Assembly: GCA_039566865.1 (NCBI GenBank)
Contig: CM076955.1
Coordinates: forward strand, 22,055,501-22,119,500
DNA from: Aurelia coerulea
Taxonomy: Eukaryota; Cnidaria; Scyphozoa; Semaeostomeae; Ulmaridae
Reading direction: 5' to 3'
Length of the DNA: 64,000 nt
The notes under the pieces were generated by a model. The model searched no databases. It was given only the letters and a program-made list of their open reading frames with translations, and was not told the DNA's origin. The translations under genes and the position numbers were made by a program. Of the stretch, positions 13,228 through 25,400 are shown one piece after another (within the stretch, counting starts at the first letter, position 1; every line of letters begins with the position of its first letter).

Positions 13228-14545
13228 CACGTTGCCCAACATTGTCACTTTCTACTTTCAAATAATCTCCATGTGTTATTTTAGAAATTTTATTAAAGTT
13301 TAGTCATAAAATCACGGGAATCAAAGGTTTCGAAACTCCAACGTTAATTTGCAAAGCATTTGTTGTTGCATCAAAGGCGAACAACGCAACGTGGGGAGTA
13401 GCGGAATGCAAGGAACTAAATTCCCTGGGAAAGTGAAGTTGTACAGTAATTCACATTGACATTGCCTCAGTTGTTACAAGTGTGCCTATTTTTCCAACAT
13501 TTTGTACGGAAATCGCCAAATCTAATCCCAATGCCTTGATGACAAATTAAGTAACATAGAACGGGCACAGAACGTAAAGTTCATGAATTTTACGTCATTA
13601 AATAATAGCATATCACGAAGGAATTTTTTCATCTGGGTCTTTCGACAGATAAATCAAGGTTTTCTTGCATAAAAAGGAGCTGTCATATTTGGACACTTGC
13701 GAAATATCAAATTACACGCAATCAAGTCAAAGTGATGTTTTTCAGATAAAAATTGTAACAATTATACCCTTCCCGTCCCACGGTTGTGCAATAAGATTGT
13801 CACTGCGTTTGATTGAAGCATGAACCCAAAGATGTTGGAAACTTCGAACGTTTGAAAACTGTCACATACACTAAAACTTGACTTAGTACCCAATAGCACG
13901 AGTAAATATTTTGTAAACGATCTGCCTTTGATTCAACATGAAATTACAGACAGCATTTATCCGTAGGCCCTTCAAGCCAGAAAAATGAAACGAGCGATAA
14001 ACCGATTCTTTCTGAGTGCAATATCTGAGATCTGACTTTTACCTTGCAAAAAAGCAGAAAACGATAACTGTGGCTTGTTCAAATGTATACATTAAAAGTG
14101 TGACAAGCTTCAAGAAACCGTGCGAGAATTCACAGAAATAGGACTTTCAAGGATATTTTGGTGATCTTTTAAAAAAAATGTGAACGGATTCTCTCCAAAG
14201 GCATACAAGATCTTTAGGGAGTGATGTCCCCTCAGGCAGCTTGCATTGCATACAAAGAAAGCAGTAAAGAAATCGTTTTTTCATTGCTATATACTGTAGC
14301 TCTTAAGATATCAAAGGTCTTACACATTTTAAGAGCTTATTAACCCCGTTGGGCTTTGTTTGTTACCAGTCAACTGACATGAGTTCGCCATGCAACAACT
14401 AAATACCTTGCATTTAGAGGTAGTTTTAGTAACATTGTATATAACTCCAGGCTATGTTCTTCTCGATTCTTGTTACCTTTCTGGGAGCTTTATACATCAA
14501 TTTCGTTCTCTTGCAAGTGTCTTTTATCCTTTCTTAACGGCCAGA

Positions 14546-17500
14546 TTATCTCTTTTTAAAGCCGTACTTCTTTCTCTCATAAAACAGATCTGTTTTTGAG
14601 CTTCCTAGGTTGACAATCTTTGGACACCCATCTCGCTGTAAGATAATAAAAAAAATATTAATCACTTCTGTTTGTGTTGCAATCATTGCCTTGTAAAACA
14701 CGAGCAATGATAGCATGGCATTCTTGCTCTTAGATCTTCCTTGCTCTTATAGATTTATTCTGATGAGATCATGTTTTAAAAACTAACAAAAATATATAAC
14801 ATAAAAATGGGGATACCATACCCTCTCTGAACTTCATCATTTACTAATGGGAAAGATGTTGGGCAGATTAGTCAGGTAAGCAAAAATATTTCTATGGTAG
14901 GATAGAGGGGGGGGGGCTCAATCCTCAATTAGTTTACCTATTGAAAGAGCTCCTCCTTTAAGTAATTCCCTCCATACAATCATGTGTCAAAATATATAAC
15001 ATAAAAATGGGGATACTTATCCTTACTTCATCATTTATTAATGGGAAAGATGTTGGGCAGATTAGTCAGGTAAGCAAAAATATTTCTATGGTAGGATAGA
15101 GGGGGGGGGGGGCTCAATCCTCAATTAGTTTACCTATTGAAAGAGCTCCTCCTTTAAGTAATTCCCTCCATACAATCATGTGTCAAAATATATAACATAA
15201 AAATGGGGATACTTATCCTTACTTCATCATTTATTAATGGGAAAGATGTTGGGCAGATTAGTCAGGTAAGCAAAAATATTTCTATGGTAGGATAGAGGGG
15301 GGGGCTCAATCCTCAATTAGTTTACCTATTGAAAGAGCTCCTCCTTTAAGTAATTCCCTCCATACAATCATGTGTCAAAATATATAACATAAAAATGGGG
15401 ATACTTATCCTTACTTCATCATTTATTAATGGGAAAGATGTTGGGCAGATTAGTCAGGTAAGCAAAAATATTTCTATGGTAGGATAGAGGGGGGGGGGCT
15501 CAATCCTCAATTAGTTTACCTATTGAAAGAGCTCCTTCTTTTAGTAATTCCCTCCATACAATCATGTGTCAAAATATATAACATAAAAATGGGGATACTT
15601 ATCCTTACTTCATCATTTATTAATGGGAAAGATGTTGGGCAGATTAGTCAGGTAAGCAAAAATATTTCTATGGTAGGATAGAGGGGGGGGGGGGCTCAAT
15701 CCTCAATTAGTTTACCTATTGAAAGAGCTCCTCCTTTAAGTAATTCCCTCCATACAATCATGTGTCAAAAAATATCACTCAGCTTTTCAATTGATTTTTT
15801 AACATCAATCTTAGACAACTGTGTCTCATTTGGTTGATATTTTCACTTGACCTAAAAATATTTTGCAAAAAATCAACCTTGCACATGACAATCAAATTAC
15901 GCAAAAAGACGATAATTACATCTTTTTCCTGCACTGTACATTCTTTGCAATAATAAGCATCCGAGACACCGGGTCCACCACAAATAACACATCTTCCTTG
16001 ATAAGAGCCATAGTTGCATTCATCACAGATACGAACTAGGGTGCATGGTCTTACATAAGAATCACATATCACACATTTTCCATCACCTAAATCAAACAGA
16101 ACTATGATTAATCACCATAACTCATTCACCCACTGATAAAGATAAAGATCAAAATGTTTGAAAAATGTTAGCAAATTTATGAAAATTTTTCATTATTTCA
16201 TTAATTCAAATGTGAAAATTGCTAAATTTGAAAATAATGGAAAAAATCTTTGGCTAGACTGAAAGTGTGGCATTCCTTGTAAAGATCTTCAGTGTGACTA
16301 AGCTTTTATGAACACATGATCCATTGTTTTCCAATGTCTACAAATTTCTTTCAAAAACTGGGATTTCATTGCCAAAATTTCCTAAAAAAAGTCCTGTATA
16401 AGCTAGACAATGTAGCCCCAACTCCAGAGAACATTACGGTCGCACAGTCATTGACCTGAGGAAGGCTTGTAAAACAATGGGAATTTGGAGGAATATTTGG
16501 TAAAATGGAGATTTGGAGGAAGTTCTGGAAAATTGGTTCTTACAATGGAAATAGAGATAATTTATAGCAAGAAACTGTCATACACAAACAATGTAGTCAG
16601 ACTCAAACTCACTATTCCAATTCATACTTACATTTTTCACACAGTCTTCCAATTGCTACAATAGAAAAGTAGAGATCACATTAAAATAATAGTAAAAAAG
16701 ATCTCCGCTCATATCATATCAGCGTTAAGAAGCTGCTGAGTAAAAAACATTGCTGAATTCCTTGCTGAGGTCGTTAAGATCAGAACCACCACCCCCCTCT
16801 CCCTTAACGGCCATCTACCAAAAGTGCCTCCGACCGGGCTAAAATTTTCGGTCAAAAATATGACTTTGGGAGCAGCAAATAGAGGTCTTGTGAAACTCAG
16901 CTGGACTTCAACCAAAGATAGGCCCGATAGGGAGGTATACTATATAGTAAAACCGTTCTACCAGACTGATAAATTTGCAAAGTGTGCATGGAAGATGCAG
17001 GCCTGGCTATTGTTTTAAAAAGAATGGTTCTATTGTTCTCCATTTGTTATACATGAAATTGCGCGCGGAAGATCTTCCGCGCGCATGACATAAATAGCAG
17101 TCTGGCATTCTGCATTATTTGTGAATTTGTTTATCCACGTCTTTCAGAAAATGCCCTTAGGAGATTTCCATACGAATTTTCAATTTCTTAGCGGCCGAGG
17201 GTTAAACCCCCTCCCCCCATAACGGCCAAATGCCGTTAAAAAATACGAAAATCGAAAGTCGAGGGCCCCTTGCCTTGCATATCATTACACAGGAATTATG
17301 ACTTCGCCGGGTGGGACATGGGTGGCTTATCAAATTAAGTAAATATCCTCCTCAACTATTTTGTGTTTTCGAAATTTAGGGCCACTTCCGAACTACTGAG
17401 CCTGATCTTTTAAAAACACTTGGACAATTGCAACACTTGTTGTTGGCCGAATGATAACGATATGACGTCTGAATGACGATGATGAACCAACATGCATGTA

Positions 17501-17572
17501 CAACTGCAAGTATCTCTCACCGACACCAGGTTGTTTACGACAGAAAATAAGATCTGGATGATGCTTCGCCAT
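14546..17572 (-). CDS. PHF5A: PHD finger-like protein 5A (SF3b subunit / SF3b14b), complete
   Basis: PHF5A is a small zinc-knuckle protein of the SF3b complex in U2 snRNP, where it helps form the branch-point adenosine pocket. Exons: 17572-17521 ([17 protein letters not shown]), 16655-16632, 16086-15920 and 14635-14546, phases 1,1,0, giving 110 codons plus stop, the same length as the human protein. The CxxC pairs of its zinc sites are all visible (CEKC, CVIC, CDEC, CVICGG, CKEC), and the C-terminus ends KKYGFKKR. It is nearly identical to vertebrate PHF5A; differences I can see include PGVA for AGVA in exon 1 and TVQEKD for TIQEKD. Intron 3 carries a five-copy ~195-bp tandem repeat. The start is fixed by the conserved MAKHHPDL. 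Confidence 0.98.
14789..15768. repeat. Five-copy ~195-bp tandem repeat in PHF5A intron 3
   Basis: Units begin at AATATATAACATAAAAATGG near 14791, 14991, 15186, 15379 and 15573, so spacing is 200, 195, 193 and 194 bp. Copies are almost identical. The main difference is a G-run of about 8 to 12 in each unit, plus a small insertion in the first. A GTCAGGTAAG donor-like site sits in every unit on the plus strand, antisense to PHF5A. Confidence 0.93.
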
Positions 17573-18713
17573 GATGAAACTTCTTTCAGTCTCTTTTCGT
17601 TGTCTTTTGATATATTCTAATACTTCAAACGACTCTTTTCTCATTGAGCTTCACTTCGCAAATCACATCAAACTTAGGCCACCTCGTTTTGCAAACGTAC
17701 AAGTGGAGCGAAGACGAGATTAATTCCTGCACAGTTACTAACTGTACGCAATGGAAAAATCGTGGACAGAATCGGCCAAAGTTTGTTTTTACCAGGGCCC
17801 TGGTTTTTACCGACCCACTATTTGCATTCATGGCACAACTTTTGATTTGATCGAATGTTTTATCAAAAGATCATCACTTGACCTGAATTGGGAGCAAACA
17901 AACAGTAGCCGATTTTGTCTATGGTTGAATGACAAAACTGTGCATGATTTTTGTGTTCACTTTTAAAGTTAGGAGGAAACAGAACAGTAAACCAAATGGC
18001 ATTGTTGCACCATTTCGCCGTGTGTCGTCCCGTCCAAGTATGATGGACATTTTTTCTTCCATTTTTCTACTTTTCAATTATCAGCTACCAATCTAATTTT
18101 GATACTTTTACTGTGCTAAGAATCTTGAGCTTTTTGTGTCCAAAGCTCTTCAAGTGATATTCACATAACTCTCAGAAAAATAAAGAAACGAACAAAAAAC
18201 GATTATTTCCAACATCACATTATCTCATACTTTCTACAATTCGTATACTACTCCCAATACAAAAGGAAAATTAGAAGGCAGTTCAAAACACAGTTCGACA
18301 ATTAAATAAATCATGTAGGATACAATACAAGGTAAAAACTTCTTACATGAAGTATCAGTCTTGAATATTACCATATTCCTATCATAAAACACCTTAGCAC
18401 ATCTTCTGCCTGCTACAAAACAAGAAATTTTCCGATAAACTAAAATTAAATCATGTTTATGTAACTATATATGCATCAACTACATCATTTAAAAGATTAA
18501 AAGACTAAAAACTAAAATAAAAATGTTTGCGTTTTTTACCGTAATAAACTACCCGGCTTTCAAAGTTACAATAAAAGTTTCTGGCTTGCTGGGAAAATAT
18601 TGTGTAATGAAGCAAGGGTTAATTTTGTAAGATAAAGGATACAGTTCTGTTTAAGACGAAGAAATTTGTCAGCCTTAAGAATACATTTCACACGTTCGAC
18701 TCAGTCGACCGTA

Positions 18714-18876
18714 AAGGCTGATTTCCAGTCAGTGGAATTTTCCAAGCGGGCGGCATTTTAGACAATAAAAGGTCGCTCAGGTGTAACTTTCTATTCAATT
18801 CCAGGGCGACATTTTCTCGCGCAGACAAAGGAAATTCCGCCCGCTCGGAAAATTCCACTGACTGGAAATCAGCCTT
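18714..18876. mobile_element. Short MITE with ~40-bp terminal inverted repeats
   Basis: Starts AAGGCTGATTTCCAGTCAGT and ends with its complement ACTGACTGGAAATCAGCCTT. The inverted match extends inward through GGAATTTTCC and a GCGGGCGG/CCGCCCGC block with few mismatches. Length is 163 bp, with no coding capacity. Confidence 0.88.
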
Positions 18877-19710
18877 AATGTTTTGCCATCTCCGCTAATT
18901 TTGATTTGATTGAGCGCACTCAAAGGTGTGAAATCTATTCTTCAGAAAGGCCAATAGCTTTGTCTTTTCAGAAACCTGAACCTTTTGTTTCAAAGAATTT
19001 TACCTTGCTTCGCAATGCTGGATTACACAACGAAAAAATATGCAACGTTCGGTGATTCAAATTGAACTTGTTTACCTTGCAGTTAATTGTGGTAATTTTT
19101 GTCCATGACAGAGATGTTTGAATTAAAATGTCCTCAAGGGATGAAAAAACACCAACAAATAACTACATGTCATTACCCACACCTTAACGCGCTGAATCAC
19201 TGCATATCAATTTCAAGGTTCTGATGGGTAAACGTGGATTCCATAAGGGTAGATTGTTTGGGCATCAAATTACGCAAAATGTTCCATCGATCGATCGATG
19301 ATTTTAAAACGTTAATAAATAAACAACTACATCAAAAAATTAAAGACAAATAGGCCTTTATGATATATAAATACTAAGAACCCTTTCGGTGGCTGGGGTA
19401 AACAGGAGCCAGTGCAATCAATAAAGTACGCCTCCTGATTACATTAAACACCCATGTGCAAGGTACAAGAACCTAGTGGATTAAGAACCTACCGGCCAAC
19501 TTGTCAAATTAGACAATCATTTTATAAGAAGCAATCCATTGTATTGAACCCAGGCTGACTTGCAAAACGATCGGTTCTTATACGCGGTTGTTTACTGTAT
19601 TGCAAGAAACATACAACGAGAGTTGCCCGCTTGTCACGTATGGCTGGATAAAGTTGAGTAAAACATCGAATCAATTGGCCAGGGCTTAACGAAGGGACAT
19701 CGCCTACTAT

Positions 19711-20785
19711 ACACTTACCTCACATAAGTATTGCACCACCTAACACAAAATGGCGGCCAAAAGTGTTTTTCAACCAAATCAAAAAAATTTACATAATAAA
19801 AGCATCAGCATTTAAGGGTTTCTCTACCAGGTATTTTGGTCGGAAAATAATTGTTAATTCGTATGCTTTTCATTCATTAATAAATGAAACGTTGGTTTGT
19901 TGGCTTTTTTGCTAAATTAGCAAAAACATTCGGACAAAACTGAACAAGATTTTGGCAGCATGGCTGGAGGAGTAGGCCAAAACAAAACGAGAAACGGATA
20001 GAAAGCTGGGGGCAAAGACAACAAAGTCTTAGTGTTTTCAAATTTGGATTCTACAAACTTTATCGCCATGATAAAAGTTTTCCACTTTGAATGTGATAAA
20101 AGAAGAAATTTCAAATTAGTAACAAGGCCGTCATTCAATGTAACTGAACTTTAATTTCTCTAAGAAGGAGTCACGTTAAAAAAACATGCTCCAGTCACTT
20201 GTTAAATTTCAAAATTACTTTAAAACTAAATTAAAATAAGCGGATTGTTTAAGCACATCAAAATCCATATATTTAAGCGTCAATCACTTGCCTAAAGTTT
20301 TCCAGGAAGCAAAATTAATGTTAATGTGATAAAAGTAATATCAAGGATATTCTTACCTTGGAATGGTTTCTTTCCGTTTTCCCTTTGTGTTTATCCTTCT
20401 GGCATTCCTCACGGAAAACTTTTGTCACAGCGATAAAGTTTGTAGAATCCAAATTTGAAAACACTAAAATGTTGTTGTCTTTGCCCCCAGATATCTATCC
20501 GTTTCTCGTGTTGTTTTGGCCTACTCCTCCAGTTATGCTGCCAAAATCTTGTTCAGTGTTGTCCGAACGTTTTTGCTAATTTGTCAAAGAAACCAACAAA
20601 CCAACGTTTCATTTATTGATGAATGAAAAGCATACGAATTAACTATTATTTTCCTGCCAAAACACCCGGTAGAGAAACCCTTAAATGCTGCTGCTTTTGT
20701 TATGCAAATTTTGTAGATTGAGCTGAACGACACTTTTGGGCGCCATTTTGGGTAAGGTGGTGCAATACTTATGTGAGGTAAGTGT
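19711..20785. mobile_element. DNA element with long (~400-bp) inverted arms
   Basis: Left end ACACTTACCTCACATAAGTA is answered by TACTTATGTGAGGTAAGTGT at the right end. The arms match with scattered substitutions from 19711 to about 20140 and from about 20365 to 20785. The arms carry diverged versions of one open frame (19917-20138 minus; 20358-20579 plus) sharing FVESKFENTK and YPFLVLFWPTPP. The frame resembles no family I know and may be open by chance. No target duplication was resolved. Both ends contain an ATGGCGGCC- or GGCGCCAT-like motif. Confidence 0.83.
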
Positions 20786-20788
20786 ACG

Positions 20789-21040
20789 CGTCCGATTTTT
20801 CAATCGATTTAGCATCCGATTTCTCATTCGATTTAGCATCCGATTTTTCATTCGATTTTGCATCCGATAATCATTCGATTTAGCATCTGATTCTTCATTC
20901 GATTTCGCATCCGATTTTTCATTCGATTTTGCATCCGATTTTTGATTCGATTTCGCATCCGATTTTTCATTCTATTTCGCATCCGATTTTTCATTCTATT
21001 TTGCATCCGATTTTCCATTCGATTTAGCATCCGATTTTTA
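20789..21040. repeat. ~24-bp tandem array rich in CGATTT
   Basis: About ten units of the form ATCCGATTTTTCATTCGATT plus TNGC, in which two CGATT blocks alternate. It abuts the right end of the long-TIR element. On the minus strand it reads as an open, meaningless Asn-Arg-Met repeat. A related CGATT-rich stretch lies at 52195-52685. Confidence 0.88.
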
Positions 21041-21044
21041 GAAA

Positions 21045-21172
21045 TTCGATCGCGCAATTTTGTTGATTTTGTGAACGAATTCATAGTTCGCTCCTACCAG
21101 GATGCATTGCGTTCTCCATACGAATTGAACGCAATGCATTCTTGTAAAAAGTTCCTTGCCGCTATTTTGAAG
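21045..21172. mobile_element. Diverged hairpin MITE related to 22107-22260
   Basis: Contains ATGCATTGCGTTC and its inverted partner GAACGCAATGCATTC, then GTAAAAAGTTCCTTGCCGC, as in the two better-preserved copies at 22107-22260 and 27165-27318. The outer ends are not preserved. Confidence 0.55.
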
Positions 21173-22106
21173 TAAATATTGTATATATGGAAGTGTTGTA
21201 CACAAAAACGAGAACAATATGAGGTGAGTTTTCCTTTCAGTTTTCTTTCTAAGAATTACCACAGTGACAGATAATATTGAAAGCTCTAAACGAACTGTAA
21301 TTACTTTTTATCAACGGAAATATCTAAATACAAGTTTAGCACAGTAGGCCTAGGCCTAACAAGCACACGATCCGATGGAGAACGTTCTAGGTATTAACAA
21401 ATACCATATGTACCATGTATTGCAAATTCATTAATGCACCAATCTTAAGTCACCAGCAGGAACTTTCTCTACCTAAAAGCATAAAGAATGTTAAAACGCG
21501 TGCATGATAACATAGTACTGTACTGTAGATTACAGTACAGATGCATTGCAAACCTGGACTTGCTCCAGTTCTTGCCCTTATTACAGTATGTATGATCACC
21601 AAACAAATGGGACAGGGAGAAATGGAAGATGGAAGGGAAAGGAGAAGAAGAGTGAAATTTTTTGAACTGCGCATTCCAAAAATGAGGATCATTAATTGCA
21701 GTATCTGATCAAGTTTTGTTGGTTTTCATATATGAAAGAAAGCGCCCAGTCATGCTCTTGACCGGTGTGCAGAACAGACAATAGAGCTTTTTTTTGGAAA
21801 CATATAGTTCTTACCGGTTCTTACCCTTCCGTTTGTTTGCTGATCAAGAGCAAGAGTTAGAGGAAATCCCGGCAAAACCAAATGTAGAAAACCAGGGTTG
21901 AAGATGATTCAAATGATCAAGCAATCCAAGCAAGTATGGGAGAATTAAGTGCAACATTGATTAGGACCTTTCTTGTAGGTTCTGTTTTTGCCAAAATTTG
22001 TCTGGATTAGGCAACCACACTGTATATATATTACCAGTCCCTCCAAAGAAATAAGCTTGAATCATCCCCAACCTTGTATCATCCAAAATGTTGCAGCAGC
22101 CAATAT

Positions 22107-22260
22107 ACGATTACGTTAAAGATGGCGACGAGGAACTTTTTACCAAGATGCATGATGTTCTTTAATTATTGAATTCCTATAGAATCATTAAAGATTCGTA
22201 ATTCCAACTCAATGCATCTTGATGAAAAGTTCCTCGCCGCCATCTTTAGCGTAATCATCT
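22107..22260. mobile_element. Short hairpin MITE (GATTACG-TTAAAGATGGCG family)
   Basis: Inverted ends GATTACGTTAAAGATGGCGA and GCCGCCATCTTTAGCGTAAT, each continuing into GAGGAACTTTTTACCAAGAT-like sequence. It is about 154 bp and non-coding. A second copy with the same structure is at 27165-27318. Confidence 0.83.
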
Positions 22261-22407
22261 ATTGAGAATTGACTGACCATTGTGAGCAGGGCTTTTTCAC
22301 TTTTCTCTGAATAACAAAATCTACCATGATGGGCACCTGGCCAAAAGTTCTTTTATGGGCATTAAAATGTTCAAATGACATACAGTAAATGAATGTATCA
22401 TAATACC

Positions 22408-25400
22408 TCAAAATAACAGTGTTTGTGAAAATTGAGTGTCGTCATCACTGGATTCATTTGAATCGAATATACTTTTGGTTAAAATTGTATTTACAATCCA
22501 GCTTCTTATTGATGCAGGCTCAATCTGAAAAGGGGAGAGAAATAGATTGGAATGGATTTTTACAAACTGTTGCATTTGGTAAGTGTTGAAAATACGATTA
22601 AAAACAATTTTACGGAGAAATTTTGTTTATTCTTGGTTGTATGAAAGAGGACAGTAAATGCCTTGGAAAAATCTTCCCACCAATAGAACAGGCAAGGTCA
22701 TTTGATATCTGTCAATGAATCATAGGGGTATGAGACAGGGGGCTGGGGGGCTACAGTCTCCCCAACGTCAGAAAAATTTACAAAAATCAGTCCTAGGCAG
22801 AAATCCGCCTCAAGTCGGGCAAAGTTTCCTCAAACAATGATCTTTTTGTCAGGCAGCCCCCCCCCAAATTTTATCTCCCTCTACGCCCATATGAGGAATT
22901 AAATTGAAGTTTGACCCAACCCTTACCTCATCATTGAATTTGCTGCCTGTTGATATCATCAGAGCATACTGAAATATAATTGATAATGATTTAAGTTGTA
23001 AACATCTAGTTAAAAGTATTTGCAACCAAGGATCATAAATTACCTCAGCAGTAGAAATTACTTTTAGGTCATCATGCATTTGCTTTTATTTTCACAAATC
23101 TATGGATTTTTCATTCATTTTGCTGTTCATTCAGATAACATTAAAACAAAACAGGGGACAGAACAGTTATAAGTAGAAACATTACAGTCATAATTAGCTG
23201 GATTTATTGATGCATCAAATGTGATTATACTAAAGTTTGAAAATCGGAAAAAATAAGCATCAATCTAAAACTAAAATTTTTGCAAAAAGGGTTCGACTCC
23301 TTCTACATAAGCTAATCTGTTCATCAACAGTTTTCCCTTTTGATGTCGAAAGGGTAAACAGAAATGTAGAAGTTGTTTGCAGGAAATTTTCAATTAAAAT
23401 TTCATATCAACTACCTACTGTAGCTAAAGATGGAGCGAAAATAAATTGGACATTATTCAAGTAGTTTTGGAGATAAATCCACTACTCTGAAGTCAACAAA
23501 ATTAGGTTTTGTGAAGCCAACATTGATGGGAAGATTGCGATATATCTTTTGATTGTCCAGACCATCCAGAGCAGCATCTTTTAACTGCAAATTACAGTAA
23601 CGTTTTTCTGAGGATAGTGATTTTGCAAAACGGCATCTTGCTGTCCACTAGAGCGGAAAGCAGAGTTACTTTAAGACATGATCAATCCAAATACTATTTT
23701 GCTTTGTAACAAAGTTATATGATATACAGTAGCTTACCAGAAATGTGAAAACACCAGTATGAGCCTTACTTTTGCATGTTTGCAAGGGCATCTGAAAGAA
23801 AGTATGTATCATTACTTGAAGAATTATCAATTCCTAAATACGATAAAGCGTTTAATCAGAATGTAGGCATGTATTTGTATTTTCAAACTTTTGCTAAAGC
23901 AGCAGTTAAAAGCTTCAAAATGTTCCGGGACGACAAAATCCACTCATATCAATTGGAGTAGCAAAAAGTGCAATGTGTTGCAGTTCTGGTATAAAGTGCA
24001 GTGAACAACCTTCCTAAAATTGTGCAAGAGTTTGACCAATTTCTCATATTCAGTTTTAAGTTATTGCCTATATGTCACAATTTTCTGCTCATGAGGTCAT
24101 GTTACAACAGGAACATTTTTTGTTTAAGAAGCAGGAAATTTGCTCATAATTTTTTTAAGCAACTGTAATTTCAATCTAATGTGGTGATATAGAAAGTAGG
24201 ACCTTCTTCAATTTCAGGCCAAATGGATACTTACAGTATATGCAGTGGTCTAATTTCAAAATGTCAGCCTGCATTTTCTCTGTCCATTAGGTTCTTTATA
24301 AATACATGGGTGTCTACTGAGTTGAACCAATGACAAGCTGCACTTATTATGAACTTACGTTTTTTGTGAACTTACATTTGCTTTTTTTATGAAGGATGAA
24401 TTCGGCAGTAGTGTCCATTCATCATTGGAAGGGATCAGCTGGTCATGGTAGTATCTATGAGATTAATAAGGAAAGGTATGAAGAATTATTATGATTAATA
24501 CTGTTTTTACAAATACCAGTTTTAAGTTCAAATAACAAAACAGTATTGTTGGAAATAAACCTGATTTAAGGCACACATTTGAAATGTGAAATTAGAGCTG
24601 TGAATTAATTTGAAAAATCATGAAAGATGATTATTGTTTAGAAATGAAGTATAAGCTAGAAATAATCTCTCAATTATTTCTACTTGGGCATTTAGCAGTT
24701 TCTAGAACAATTATTTGATTGGAAAGTTCATCAGACATAATCACAGTCAAATTTTGCAAAGCCTGCGTATGAAAGGATGAAAATAAAACTAATTAATTTT
24801 TCAACACTGTAACTGTATGGAAATCGTTGAATGTAAGGATTGAGCCACCACTGGTGTAACTAACAGAAGGGTAATAACTTTGCAATATTAATCTTTCCTG
24901 GCTATGTTGCTTAGGATAATACACACCTTACTTTCTTAATGTCATTATTGAGGTCCCTTCCCAATGGATCTAAGTATGCCAGTAGCCTCTTCTTTGGCTT
25001 GCTCTGTGATATTGCGATCTGTACCACAAATTTAAAATTCATATTAGTAGTATCCATTTCCAACACAGTAATCGCAAAGAGATTAGATAGTTAGCAAAGG
25101 TAAAAGGATGTGATGCATGTGCACAGTCTAAAGGCATTTTATGGAAGTCATCTTGCTCTATTTTGAGACACATCTACTATCTACAAGCTAAGGCATCTTT
25201 TTCCTTTCAGCAGTGCAAAATTATATATTCCATTGAAGTTACTTTGAGCCTACAGTTTAAATTATCATGCATAGAGGATGTGTAGGATTACAACTGTTTA
25301 TGTTGCAAAAAAGGTAACAATTAGATTTTAATGTGCTTTTGAAGAGTATTCTATATGTTGAGCCCTGTGTTTCGAGCCTCGTGCCTCTTGAAGTCCTTTC

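Larger units (their letters stand above)
9078..14545. other. Intergenic region between FIP-like 5' end and PHF5A 3' end
   Basis: No gene recognised. Open frames at 9667-10268 and 11379-11753 resemble no family known to me and overlap on both strands. The interval holds two MITE-family copies (10200-10516, 12001-12403), a G-run at 10689-10707, and a G/C-run-ended transposon (12602-13227), listed separately. The remaining blocks 9100-10190, 10520-11990 and 13240-14545 show nothing I can name. The promoter of the FIP-like gene should lie just right of 9077. Confidence 0.5.
17573..22407. other. Intergenic region between PHF5A and the Ulp1-like gene
   Basis: No gene recognised. It contains a short inverted-repeat element (18714-18876), a long-TIR element (19711-20785), a CGATT tandem array (20789-21040) and a short hairpin MITE (22107-22260). 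The overlapping open frames near 17625-17966 on both strands match nothing I know. PHF5A's promoter should be just right of 17572. The stretches 17970-18700, 18880-19700 and 21200-22100 show nothing distinctive. Confidence 0.5.

Noticed and set aside
17625..17966. Divergent gene upstream of PHF5A
   Set aside because: Short overlapping frames on both strands with no recognisable motif; the region could as well be the PHF5A promoter and 5' UTR.
20848..21084. Met/Asn/Arg-rich repeat protein
   Set aside because: It is the 24-bp CGATT array read in phase.
23285..23305. tRNA gene
   Set aside because: GGTTCGACTCC looks like a B-box, but there is no A-box, anticodon arm or acceptor stem around it.
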